This document shows positions 56,137 to 64,000 of a stretch of DNA of 64,000 nucleotides, one piece after another; the first letter of the stretch is position 1; each line of letters opens with the position of its first letter. A program made the translations under genes and the position numbers. The notes under the pieces are model-generated. The model made no database searches. It saw only the letters and a list, made by a program, of their open reading frames with translations, and was not told the DNA's origin. Source of the DNA: Lysobacteraceae bacterium (GTDB lineage Bacteria > Pseudomonadota > Gammaproteobacteria > Xanthomonadales > Xanthomonadaceae); assembly GCA_016789405.1 (NCBI GenBank), contig JAEUPQ010000019.1, positions 1-64,000 of the forward strand, given 5' to 3'.

Positions 56137-57225
56137 TCAGTCCGCGGCCTCGAACAGCTCCGGCTGCGGCGGCAAGGCCTCGTCGCGATCGCGGAATCCA
56201 CCCAGCCCGACGCCGACCAGTCGATACAGCGTCGACGCCGGCAGGTCGACGCGGTCGCGCAGCGCCAGCGCGATCGCGGTGAACTGCTCGGCGCTCGACG
56301 GCGGCGCATCGGGCGTGTGGCTGCGGGTGAGGATGCGGAACTGCGAGGTCTTCAGCTTCAGCACCACGGTGCGGCCGACGCGCTCGGTCTTGCGCGATGC
56401 GGTCCACGTGCGTTCGGCGAGGCGACGGATCATCGGTTCGATCCCGGACAGCGGCACGTCGCGTTCGAAGGTGTCTTCCGACGAGATCGACTGCACCGGC
56501 TGGTCGGGCTCGACCGGACGCTCATCGATACCCTGCGAACGCTGGTGCAGGCGCAGGCCGAAGCTGCCGAATTCGCGCTGGAGATGCTCCGCGCCCAGCG
56601 CGCGAAGGTCGCCGACCGTGGCGACGCCCAGCGCTTCGAGCTTCTGCTGCATCACCTTGCCGACGCCCGGAATGCAGCCGACCGGCAAGGGCGTGAGGAA
56701 ATCGAACACCTGCGCGGGCTTGATCACGAACTGGCCGTCGGGCTTGCGCCAGTCGGAGGCGATCTTCGCGAGGAACTTGTTCGGTGCCACGCCGGCCGAT
56801 GCGGTGAGCGATGTCTCGTCGCGAATCTGCGTGCGGATGATCTCGGCGATCGCGGTCGCACTGGGAATGCTGCCATCCTCCAGTCGCGTGAACGGATCGG
56901 TCACGTCGAGATAGGCCTCGTCCAGCGACAGCGGCTCGATGAGATCGGTGTGTCGCGAAAAGATCTCGCGCACCTGTTTCGAGACGGCCTTGTAGCGCGC
57001 GAAGTCGGGCGGCACGAAGATCGCCTGCGGACAGAGGCGCTCGGCGCGGATCGCCGGCATCGCGGAACGCACGCCGAACTTGCGTGCTTCGTACGAGGCG
57101 GCGCAGACCACCGATCGCGCGCCGCGCCAGGCCACCACCACCGGTTGCCCGCGCAGCGACGGATCGTCGCGTTGCTCGACCGAGGCGTAGAACGCATCCA
57201 TGTCGATGTGGATGATCTTGCGCAT
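56137..57225 (-). CDS. dinB: DNA polymerase IV (Y-family)
   Basis: 362 residues from ATG 57225. Translesion polymerase. Catalytic acids: HIDMDAFYASVEQRDDP (Asp8) and SLDEAYLDVT (Asp/Glu). Palm/finger motif YEARKFGVRSAMP, helix-hairpin-helix IPGVGKVMQQKLEALGVATVGDL, and little-finger domain with FERDVPL. Length matches DinB. The 3' end meets the S8 protease; upstream lies the cysteine-synthase-family gene on the same strand, 43 bases away. Confidence 0.96.
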   Translation of the reverse strand: MRKIIHIDMDAFYASVEQRDDPSLRGQPVVVAWRGARSVVCAASYEARKFGVRSAMPAIRAERLCPQAIFVPPDFARYKAVSKQVREIFSRHTDLIEPLSLDEAYLDVTDPFTRLEDGSIPSATAIAEIIRTQIRDETSLTASAGVAPNKFLAKIASDWRKPDGQFVIKPAQVFDFLTPLPVGCIPGVGKVMQQKLEALGVATVGDLRALGAEHLQREFGSFGLRLHQRSQGIDERPVEPDQPVQSISSEDTFERDVPLSGIEPMIRRLAERTWTASRKTERVGRTVVLKLKTSQFRILTRSHTPDAPPSSAEQFTAIALALRDRVDLPASTLYRLVGVGLGGFRDRDEALPPQPELFEAAD

Positions 57226-57268
57226 CGACGCAGTCTACGCCGTGGTCCGTGCGAGCAGCGGGTCCGCG

Positions 57269-58384
57269 CTACTGCGCCAGCCAGCCCACGTCCGGCACCG
57301 CTTCGGCGGCCACCGCGCGCGCGATCGCGGCATCGGCGCCAGCGATGTCGATCCCCTGCTCGATGTACCAGGCCGGGTTGTAGTAGCTGTGCGAATAGCG
57401 CTCGCCGCCGTCGCAGAGGATGGTCACGATCGAACCCTCGCGGCCTTCGCGGCGCATGCGTTCGGCCGCAGCCAGCACGCCCACGAAATTGGTGCCGGTC
57501 GATCCACCGACACGGCGGCCCAGCGTGTTGCTGACGTGGCGCATCGCGGCCAGGCTGAGGGCATCCGGCACCTTGACCATCGCATCGATGCAGGCAGCGA
57601 TGAAGCTGCGCTCGACCTTCGGTCGACCGATGCCTTCGATGCCCGACCCGCGCGGCAGGGTCATGTCGTGGCATGGCGTGCCGCGCAGCACGCTGGCGTA
57701 GTGATCGAAGAAGACGGAATGCTCGGGATCGGCGCAGAGGATGCGCGTGTCGTAGCGACGGTAGCGCACGTAGCGGCCGAGCGTGGCGCCGGTACCGCCG
57801 GTGCCGGGACTGCAGACGACCCACTCGGGGATCGGATGCGGTTCGTGCGACATCTGCAGGAAGATCGATTCGGCGATGTTGTTGTTGGCGCGCCAGTCGG
57901 TCGCGCGCTCGGCGTAGGTGAACTGGTCCATGAAATGGCCGCCGGTCTCTCGCGCCAGTCGCTCGGACTCGGCGTTGATCGCCGCCGGATCGTCGACGAG
58001 ATGGCAGCGCCCGCCATGGAACTCGATCGCACGCAGCTTGTCCGGCGACGTGCAGGTCGGCATCACCGCGATGAAGGGAATGTCGAGCAGCCGGGCGAAA
58101 TACGCCTCGGACACTGCCGTCGAGCCGCTCGATGCCTCGATCACCGGCCGTCCCTCGCGCAGCCAGCCGTTGGCCAGCGCGAACAGGAACAGCGAGCGCG
58201 CGAGGCGATGCTTGAGGCTGCCGGTCGGATGGCTGGACTCGTCCTTGAAGTAGACCTCGATGCCCGGGAAGCCGTGCAGGCGCATCGGGATGAGATGGGT
58301 ATCGGCCGAACGGTTGAAATCGGCTTCGATGCGGCGGATGGCCGATGCCGTCCAGCTGCGGGAGGTCCGGGAAGATGACGTCAT
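57269..58384 (-). CDS. PLP-dependent cysteine synthase-family enzyme, Cds1-like (cysteine desulfhydrase)
   Basis: 371 residues from ATG 58384. Fold type II PLP enzyme: HPTGSLKHRLARSLF (Lys58 Schiff base), EASSGSTAVSEAYFARLL (substrate loop), CSPGTGGTGATLGRY (phosphate loop). The layout of the N-terminal half and the SLKHRLARSLF segment resemble mycobacterial Cds1, an L-cysteine desulfhydrase, more than CysK, which has KDRIG. Reaction (cysteine synthesis or desulfhydration) cannot be decided from sequence alone. Reads toward dinB. alr lies 42 bases upstream. Confidence 0.85.
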   Translation of the reverse strand: MTSSSRTSRSWTASAIRRIEADFNRSADTHLIPMRLHGFPGIEVYFKDESSHPTGSLKHRLARSLFLFALANGWLREGRPVIEASSGSTAVSEAYFARLLDIPFIAVMPTCTSPDKLRAIEFHGGRCHLVDDPAAINAESERLARETGGHFMDQFTYAERATDWRANNNIAESIFLQMSHEPHPIPEWVVCSPGTGGTGATLGRYVRYRRYDTRILCADPEHSVFFDHYASVLRGTPCHDMTLPRGSGIEGIGRPKVERSFIAACIDAMVKVPDALSLAAMRHVSNTLGRRVGGSTGTNFVGVLAAAERMRREGREGSIVTILCDGGERYSHSYYNPAWYIEQGIDIAGADAAIARAVAAEAVPDVGWLAQ

Positions 58385-58426
58385 GGGGTTGCTGCTCGCG
58401 TGTTGCGGGTGGGTGGCACGCTGCGC

Positions 58427-59554
58427 TCAACCACCGATGTAGATGCGCGGAATGCGTTCGTTGAGCCCGGTGAGGACTTCGTAGGCGATGGTGCCGATGG
58501 TGTCGGCCACGCGTTCGACCGGGATGCTCTCGCCGCCCTGTTCGCCGATCAGCACGACATCGTCCTCGTTCCAGGCGCTGTCCTGTTCGATGTCGACCAT
58601 GAACTGGTCCATGCACACGCGGCCGACGATGGGATACCGCCTGCCGCGGATCAGCACTTCGCCGCGCGATGACAGCGCGCGCGAATAGCCGTCGCCGTAG
58701 CCGATGGGGATGGTGACGACGCGGCAGTCATGGTCCGACGACCAGGTCGCGCCATAGCTGACGGTATTGCCCGCCTTGACCACCTTGAAGTACACGACCT
58801 GCGACTTCAGCGACAGCACCGGCGCGACCGGCACGGTCATGCGCGAGGCCGGATCGGGCGCGACGCCGTAGAGCAGGATGCCCGGGCGCACCATGTCCAG
58901 CCAGGTGTCCGGGTAGTGCAGCACGCCGCCCGAATTCGCCAGATGGCGCAGCGGCATCGGCGCGCCGAGTCGCGTGAAATGCGCGCAGGCCTCGGCGAAT
59001 CGATCGACTTGCTGCGCGGTCATCGCCGAGGCGGGATCGTCGGAACAGGCGAGGTGCGAATACACACCCTTGATCTCGCACCATCGCGATGCGACGGCCG
59101 CTTCGATGAACGATGCGCAGGAATAGCTGTGCACGCCGACGCGTTCCATGCCGGTGTCGATCTTGAGGTGCACCACCGCCTTCCTGCCCTTCGCTTCGGC
59201 GACCGCTTCGACCTGGCGCAGCTTGTCGAGCGAGGAGACGGTGATCTCCAGATCGTGGTCGATGAACTCGGCGATCTGCGGGCCGAAGATGCCGCCGAGC
59301 ACCAGGATCGGAATGCAGATGCCGGCGCGCCGCAGGGCGATGCCTTCCTCGAGGAACGCGACGCCCAGCTGGTCGACGCCGGACTGCACGAGATGGCTCG
59401 CCACCGGAACAAGACCGTGGCCGTAGGCGTTCGCCTTCACGATGCCCATCACCGGTACGCGAACATGATCGCGGATCGCGCGGAGATTGCCTGCGAGGCG
59501 ATCGAGGTCGACCTCGATGCGGGTCGGTCGCTGGACGACGATGCGGTCACTCAT
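58427..59554 (-). CDS. alr: Alanine racemase
   Basis: 375 residues from ATG 59554. PLP enzyme making D-alanine for peptidoglycan. Seen: VKANAYGHG (Lys40), VHLKIDTGMERVGV, HLANSGGVLHYP, GYGDGYSRAL (catalytic Tyr in the C-domain) and RVCMDQFMVDI. Complete and of typical length. Monocistronic or with the downstream cysteine-synthase-family gene. Confidence 0.96.
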   Translation of the reverse strand: MSDRIVVQRPTRIEVDLDRLAGNLRAIRDHVRVPVMGIVKANAYGHGLVPVASHLVQSGVDQLGVAFLEEGIALRRAGICIPILVLGGIFGPQIAEFIDHDLEITVSSLDKLRQVEAVAEAKGRKAVVHLKIDTGMERVGVHSYSCASFIEAAVASRWCEIKGVYSHLACSDDPASAMTAQQVDRFAEACAHFTRLGAPMPLRHLANSGGVLHYPDTWLDMVRPGILLYGVAPDPASRMTVPVAPVLSLKSQVVYFKVVKAGNTVSYGATWSSDHDCRVVTIPIGYGDGYSRALSSRGEVLIRGRRYPIVGRVCMDQFMVDIEQDSAWNEDDVVLIGEQGGESIPVERVADTIGTIAYEVLTGLNERIPRIYIGG

Positions 59555-59796
59555 TCTGGACGACTCACTGGGGGCAGGTCCGCGACGCGGGGACCACGCC
59601 CCGTCCCGCTGCAGGACAGGCGGACATTATAGGCCGCGCGCGATTCAGCCCACGGCCATCTTCACTCGATCCGATTGACGGAATCATGCGGTTTTCACGA
59701 CGGTTCATGCAAAACGCGCGTAACCGTACGGTAACTGCGGGAAATGCATCGGCGCCGCAGACTGTGCGCATGGCCAGTTCGCTCCCCTTTCCCTCC

Positions 59797-60978
59797 ATGT
59801 CCAAACCCCTGCCCACCCTGACCTTCGGCATCGAGGAAGAATTCTTCCTCGTGGATCCGGAAACGCGCGACCTGTGCGGCGAGCGCACGCAATCGCTGCT
59901 CTCGGCCTGCCGCGCGCGCCTGGGCGATCGCGTGCGCGAGGAGCTGCATCGTGCGCAGATCGAAATCTCGACGCCGGTGCTGCACACCGCATCGATGGCC
60001 TACGAGTCCCTGCATGAGCTTCGCCATGCGGTGACCCGCATCGCCAACAAGCTGGACCTGCACCCGCTGGCCGCCGGGACCCATCCGTCAGCCTCGTGGC
60101 GCTCGCAGGCGTCCACGGCCAAGCCGCGCTACGACCGCCTGGTCGCCGACTACGCTGCGATCGGCCGGCGCAGCCTGGTCTGCGGCCTGCACGTGCACGT
60201 CGGCGTGCCGGACGGCGTGGATCGCATCGCGCTCATGAACCGGGTACTGCCCTGGCTGCCGTTGTTCCTGGCCATGTCGTGCTCATCGCCTTTCTGGCGT
60301 GGACAGCCCACGGGACTGGCCAGCTACCGGCAGGCTGCCTACGACGAATGGCCGCGCGCCGGACTGCCGGATGCCTTCCAGGACGACGCGGACTACGCGC
60401 GCTTCCTCGACACGCTGCGCGTCGCCGGTGCCGCGCGCGATGGCAGCGACGTCTGGTGGGCGATCCGTCCTTCGTCGCGATTCCCGACGCTGGAGCTGCG
60501 CATCTGCGACGCCTGCACGCGCATCGAAGACACGCTGGCGCTGGCATCCGCGTTCCGCTGCCTGGTGCGCGCCCATCTCCGCGACCCGCGCCTCGGCGTC
60601 GCGCATCCGACAAGCTCGAACGGCGCGGCGACGCGACAGATCGTCGACGAGAATCGCTGGCGCGCGAAACGCCATGGGCTGTCCGCGCGCTTCATCGACC
60701 CGGTGACGGGCAGCACCGAGTCGGTGGCGGAAGCGGTCTCGAGGCTGTGCGCGCTGATCGCGCCGGATGTCGCCAGCCTGCGTTGCGAGCGCGAGATCGA
60801 ACATCTGCAGGCCATCATCGACACCGGCACCAGCGCCGACGTGCAGATGGCCATCTATCGGCAGCAGCGAGATGCCCTGCGCGAGCGCGAGTTCGCGACG
60901 GCCCGCGTGACAGACTGGCTGATGGAAACGACCGCAGCCTCGGGCGACGGCATGCGCATGCCGCTCAGAGCCTGCTGA
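59797..60978 (+). CDS. ybdK: Carboxylate-amine ligase YbdK / GCS2-type glutamate-cysteine ligase
   Basis: 393 residues from ATG 59797, chosen because homology begins at TLTFGIEEEFFLVDP; ATGs at 59686 and 59770 are possible, and none has a strong ribosome-binding site. GCS2 features: GIEEEF, QIEISTPVL, GTHPSASW, CGLHVHVGVPD, and LELRICDACTRIEDTLALASAFRC near the C-terminus. Family members have weak glutamate-cysteine ligase activity; the real substrate is unknown. Monocistronic. Confidence 0.9.
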   Translation: MSKPLPTLTFGIEEEFFLVDPETRDLCGERTQSLLSACRARLGDRVREELHRAQIEISTPVLHTASMAYESLHELRHAVTRIANKLDLHPLAAGTHPSASWRSQASTAKPRYDRLVADYAAIGRRSLVCGLHVHVGVPDGVDRIALMNRVLPWLPLFLAMSCSSPFWRGQPTGLASYRQAAYDEWPRAGLPDAFQDDADYARFLDTLRVAGAARDGSDVWWAIRPSSRFPTLELRICDACTRIEDTLALASAFRCLVRAHLRDPRLGVAHPTSSNGAATRQIVDENRWRAKRHGLSARFIDPVTGSTESVAEAVSRLCALIAPDVASLRCEREIEHLQAIIDTGTSADVQMAIYRQQRDALREREFATARVTDWLMETTAASGDGMRMPLRAC

Positions 60979-61060
60979 TTCGGCCTCGCCTCGCCTCGCG
61001 CCACTCTCGCCTGCCGGGTTGTGGCACGACGCAGGGCATGGCGAGGCTCGCGACAGGCGA

Positions 61061-61747
61061 TCAGCCTGGGGCCTGCGTCGTGAATGCGTAGCCGACGTTC
61101 GGCACGTATTCGATCCAGTTCGCGGAGCCGCCCGCCGCCGCGAGCTTGCGGCGCAACCGGTGCACGACCTGCTTGAGCGATTCGCGATCGGCGGCCTCGC
61201 GGTCCGACCAGACGAAACCGATCAGCTTGTCGGCATCCACCGGCCGTCCGCGCTGGGTGAGCAGCAGGCGCAGCAGGCGAAGTTCCAGCATCGACACGCG
61301 GAAGCTTTCCCCGCCTTCGACCTGCGCTTCGCTGCGCTCGACATTGAGGGTCAAGGCACCCAGCGACAGGACGGACTCCTCCAGTTGCTCGTTGCCGCGA
61401 CGCAGGAGCGAGCGCACGCGCGCCAGCAGCGTGCGCGGACTGAAGGGTTTCTTGAGGTAGTCGTCGGCGCCGAGGTTCAGGCCGTGCACTTCATCCTCTT
61501 CCGCCGCACGCACGGTCAGCATCATCACCGGCACCTGGCTGTGGCGACGGATCAGGTCGAGCACTTCGAAGCCGTTGCGGATCGGCAGGTTGACGTCGAG
61601 GATCACCAGGTCCGGCTTGTGATCGCGGAATCGGGTGAGCGCCTGCTCGCCGTCGAAGGCGGTCACGACGTCGTAGCCGGCGCCATTGAGTGCGAAGCGG
61701 AGCAGGCCCGCCAGTTCGACGTCGTCGTCGACGACCAGGATCCTCAT
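61061..61747 (-). CDS. OmpR/PhoB-family response regulator
   Basis: 228 residues. Receiver: ILVVDDDVELAGLL, phosphoacceptor Asp in LVILDVNLPIRNG (~Asp51), Thr in MMLTVR and Lys in LKKPFSP. C-terminal winged helix: ESLKQVVHRLRRKL and WIEYVPNVGYAF. Encoded 24 bases downstream of its histidine kinase, so a HK-RR operon. Output genes unknown. Confidence 0.95.
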   Translation of the reverse strand: MRILVVDDDVELAGLLRFALNGAGYDVVTAFDGEQALTRFRDHKPDLVILDVNLPIRNGFEVLDLIRRHSQVPVMMLTVRAAEEDEVHGLNLGADDYLKKPFSPRTLLARVRSLLRRGNEQLEESVLSLGALTLNVERSEAQVEGGESFRVSMLELRLLRLLLTQRGRPVDADKLIGFVWSDREAADRESLKQVVHRLRRKLAAAGGSANWIEYVPNVGYAFTTQAPG

Positions 61748-61771
61748 GCGCAGCGCCTCACGACGGTTTCC

Positions 61772-63793
61772 TCATGCGTTCGACTCCAGCGGCAGGACGA
61801 TGCCGATGCGCGTGCCGCGCGCGCGCAGCGGTTCCACCACCTTCACCACGCCGCCGTGCGCCAGCACGATGGCGTGGACGATGGTCAGGCCCAGTCCGGT
61901 GCCGCGCTGGCTGGGCTCCTCGTGCGGCGATCGCTTGAACGGCGCGAACAGGTCGCTGACCGTGTGCGACACCGGCAGGCCCGGGCCTTCGTCCTCCACC
62001 CACACGGTCACGCGATCGGCCGCCCATTCGGCTTCGATCCAGATCCGCGTCTGGTCCGGTGCGAACTTGTTGGCGTTGGCGACCAGGTTGACGATCACCG
62101 AGAACAGACGCTGCGCGTCGCCGACGAGCAGCGGACCCGGCGGCAACGACGACAGCACGCGCTGGTCGCGCTGTTCGATCAGCGGCTGCATCAGTTCGAT
62201 CGCTTCGGCGATGACCGAGATCAGGTCCAGCGGCGCGCGACGCAGGCGCATTTCGCCGCTCTCGATCCGCACGCTGTCGAGCAGGTTGTTGACCAGCTGC
62301 GACAGGCGGATGCTGCCGCGGTACTGCGCGTCGGCCAGGCGCATGGCGATCTCGTCGCCGTGGTCGCGCAGGTGGTCGCGGAGCAGTTCGATCGAGGCGA
62401 TCTGCGCGGAGAGCGGCGTCTGGAACTCGTGCGAAAGATTGGCGAGGATGCGGTCGCGCATGCCGCGCGCGGCTTCGATGGCGTTCTCCTCGCGCACCAC
62501 CATCACCAGCCGGTCCTCGGCGGCGCGCAGCCTGCGCGCGATGACCGGACGCATCATGTCGGTCGCGAAATAGCGCTCCGGCGCCGGCAGCCCGGGGATC
62601 GCGCCCTCGCCTGCCACCGACGACGACGGCACGGGCTTCAGCGTTTCGTGCAGCGGCCTGCCGATCACGTCGCCGCGCTCGCGACCGACCAGGTCGAGGA
62701 ACTGGCGGTTGGCGTAGTGCACCAGCTCCTGGTCGTCGATGCCGACGATGCCTTCGTCGACGCCATCGAGGATCACGTCGAGTTCCTGGCGCTGTTCGCG
62801 CTCGCTCTCGGTCAGCGCACTCACCCGCGCGCGCATGTTTTCCAGGTTCTCGGCGAGCGCCACGGGTTCGGACAGGAAGGTGCTCGGCGGCGCCACCGGC
62901 GTCGCGAGGTCGCCCGATCCCAGGCGCCGCGCCACGTTGGTGAGGCGCGCGAACGGCGCCGCGATCCGCGCCGCGAGCAGATAGGCCAGCGCGAACGCGA
63001 TGCCGCCGGTCGCCAGGCTCGACAGGCCGAAGATGCCGAGCCATTCGAGGATCCGACGGGTCATCCATTGCTCGTGCACGCTCGCGACCAGCAATGCGCC
63101 GGGGCGTCCGTCGGTGTCGCGGATGCTGACGATGCGCACCGCTGCGGTGCCGCGGATGTCTTCGTAGGTATCGGCTTCACCGGTGAACGACACTTCCTGC
63201 AGCGCTGCGGTCCAGGCATCGGGTTTGGCCGTGCGCTGCTTCATCGCCGGGCGCAGCCGCACGTCGACGTATTCGACATCGGATCGTTGCGAGAGGCGGT
63301 CACCCAGGCGATGCGCGACGACGATGAAGACGTCCTGCACGTAGGGCACCGGGCGGCGCACGATGCGCCAGGCCTCGGACCGCTTGCCGAACACCAGCCC
63401 GGCTGCGGACGTGGGCGGGCGCAGGCCTACCTGGCCGATCATCAGGCCCTGGCGCTCCAGGCCGATGTAGTCGATGCCGCTGGTCTTGCCGACGTCGGCG
63501 ATCAGGGTGCGCGCTTTCGTGAATTGCCCGCGCTGCAGGTAGAACGGCAGCGACGGCTGCTTGATGAGCAAGTCAGCCACCACCGCGGGTTCGCGCTGCC
63601 ATTCCACCAGCCGACGCCGTGCCTCGGAGGCGCTGCGTTCGGCCTCGTTGCGCGCCTGCGCCAGCGCCGCCGCGCGGATCGTGCCGACGCTCGCACCGAG
63701 CAGGACGACCGCGAAGAACAGCACCAGGCCGATGTAGCTCAGCAGCAGGACGTGCGACAGCTGCCTGCGTTTCGACAGGGGGGGCGCCGTCAT
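61772..63793 (-). CDS. Membrane sensor histidine kinase with HAMP and PAS domains
   Basis: 673 residues. Transmembrane helices at ~13-37 (HVLLLSYIGLVLFFAVVLLGA) and ~255-280, with a ~215-residue periplasmic sensor between them. Then HAMP (RIAAPFARLTNVARRLGSGDL), PAS (LDVILDGVDEGIVGIDDQELV), HisKA (ILANLSHEFQTPLSAQ, His ~453) and HATPase_c (VNLVANANKF, VWVEDEGPGLP, RGTGLGLTI). Partner of the response regulator just downstream. The sensed signal is unknown. Confidence 0.94.
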   Translation of the reverse strand: MTAPPLSKRRQLSHVLLLSYIGLVLFFAVVLLGASVGTIRAAALAQARNEAERSASEARRRLVEWQREPAVVADLLIKQPSLPFYLQRGQFTKARTLIADVGKTSGIDYIGLERQGLMIGQVGLRPPTSAAGLVFGKRSEAWRIVRRPVPYVQDVFIVVAHRLGDRLSQRSDVEYVDVRLRPAMKQRTAKPDAWTAALQEVSFTGEADTYEDIRGTAAVRIVSIRDTDGRPGALLVASVHEQWMTRRILEWLGIFGLSSLATGGIAFALAYLLAARIAAPFARLTNVARRLGSGDLATPVAPPSTFLSEPVALAENLENMRARVSALTESEREQRQELDVILDGVDEGIVGIDDQELVHYANRQFLDLVGRERGDVIGRPLHETLKPVPSSSVAGEGAIPGLPAPERYFATDMMRPVIARRLRAAEDRLVMVVREENAIEAARGMRDRILANLSHEFQTPLSAQIASIELLRDHLRDHGDEIAMRLADAQYRGSIRLSQLVNNLLDSVRIESGEMRLRRAPLDLISVIAEAIELMQPLIEQRDQRVLSSLPPGPLLVGDAQRLFSVIVNLVANANKFAPDQTRIWIEAEWAADRVTVWVEDEGPGLPVSHTVSDLFAPFKRSPHEEPSQRGTGLGLTIVHAIVLAHGGVVKVVEPLRARGTRIGIVLPLESNA

Positions 63794-63931
63794 GCGGAAA
63801 GTCGTGGGCGAATCATGATTCCGGAATTATGCGGGCAGGCGGCCGGAGACAGGGGGTACCGGGGGCTCACCGGCAGGCCGGCATGGAGATGCCGCGCGGA
63901 AAAAGCCGATTTCGGGATCCCGGACAAATCG

Positions 63932-63971
63932 ACGGCAGGCATGGCGCCCTGGAACGCCGATGCCTGCCGTT
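63932..63971. repeat. Inverted repeat upstream of the HK-RR operon
   Basis: Arms ACGGCAGGCAT-GGCG (63932-63946) and CGCC-G-ATGCCTGCCGT (63956-63971) can pair over 15 bases around one bulge, with a 9-base loop. No T run follows. It may be a terminator of a gene beyond the window end, or a regulatory hairpin. The remaining 63794-63931 and 63972-64000 show nothing I can support. Confidence 0.45.
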
Positions 63972-64000
63972 GACCCCTAACCGTTGCGAGGCGACGCGGG

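Noticed and set aside
61019-63973. A 984-codon open frame antisense to the HK-RR operon
   Set aside because: Shadow frame; no family similarity, while the minus strand encodes complete kinase and regulator domains.

Overview
The window is high-GC (roughly two thirds G+C) bacterial chromosome. Gene content points to a gammaproteobacterium of the Xanthomonadales/Lysobacterales (Lysobacter, Luteimonas or Xanthomonas relatives): SAH riboswitch-ahcY and metF close together, ErpA, NudC and AmpE in a row, the AcnD/PrpF form of the methylcitrate cycle, Bfr/Bfd, a phasin, a cobalamin-riboswitch BtuB, and several c-di-GMP and two-component proteins. This placement rests on protein resemblance and gene content only. 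I saw no phage, transposon, integrase, rRNA operon or CRISPR array; the only RNA gene is an elongator tRNA-Met.

Layout. 0.1-8.4 kb (minus strand): cold-shock protein with a long leader, a secreted PLA2-like protein, YceI, a 1577-residue DUF4011-type helicase-nuclease, and an NRDE protein. 8.5-16.4 kb: a membrane Ser/Thr kinase and an ECF sigma factor whose region 2.2 has Thr/Ser where acidic residues are usual (an ECF43-like pair), divergent from a LolA-like protein and a large BNR-repeat exoprotein. 16.4-18.5 kb: GAF-EAL phosphodiesterase and a GFA protein. 18.7-23.4 kb: a two-gene operon that is the most unusual part of the window. One gene fuses a T7-lysozyme-type zinc amidase, an alpha/beta hydrolase with GHSTG, an acidic/Cys/Lys linker and a metacaspase; the other, six bases downstream, is a HExxH...ExxxD metallopeptidase. 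23.5-27.9 kb: methyl-cycle genes (ahcY, metF) with a shared promoter motif, plus structured intergenic repeats. 27.9-31.4 kb: ampE, nudC, erpA and a coiled-coil membrane protein. 31.6-37.3 kb: a DUF4126 membrane protein, a receiver/degenerate GGDEF/degenerate EAL protein and a large hybrid kinase. 37.3-42.8 kb: bfr, bfd with a Fur-box-like site, rppH, prpF and acnD. 43-49.6 kb: tRNA-Met, queD, a phasin with PhaR-like sites, and a TetR-RND efflux operon. 49.6-53.7 kb: bioD, free Met-sulfoxide reductase, a TfoX C-domain protein and btuB under a cobalamin riboswitch. 53.9-64 kb: a propeptide-like protein with an S8 protease, dinB, a cysteine synthase/desulfhydrase-family enzyme, alr, ybdK and a HK-RR operon.

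Connected functions: the methyl cycle is controlled at ahcY by an SAH riboswitch and apparently by a DNA site shared with metF. Signalling is over-represented (Ser/Thr kinase plus ECF, two c-di-GMP proteins, a hybrid kinase, a HK/RR pair). Proteases of three clans occur (metacaspase, gluzincin, subtilase), and two of these loci have a partner gene that looks functionally tied to the protease. Iron storage and release genes (bfr, bfd) sit beside a probable Fur site.
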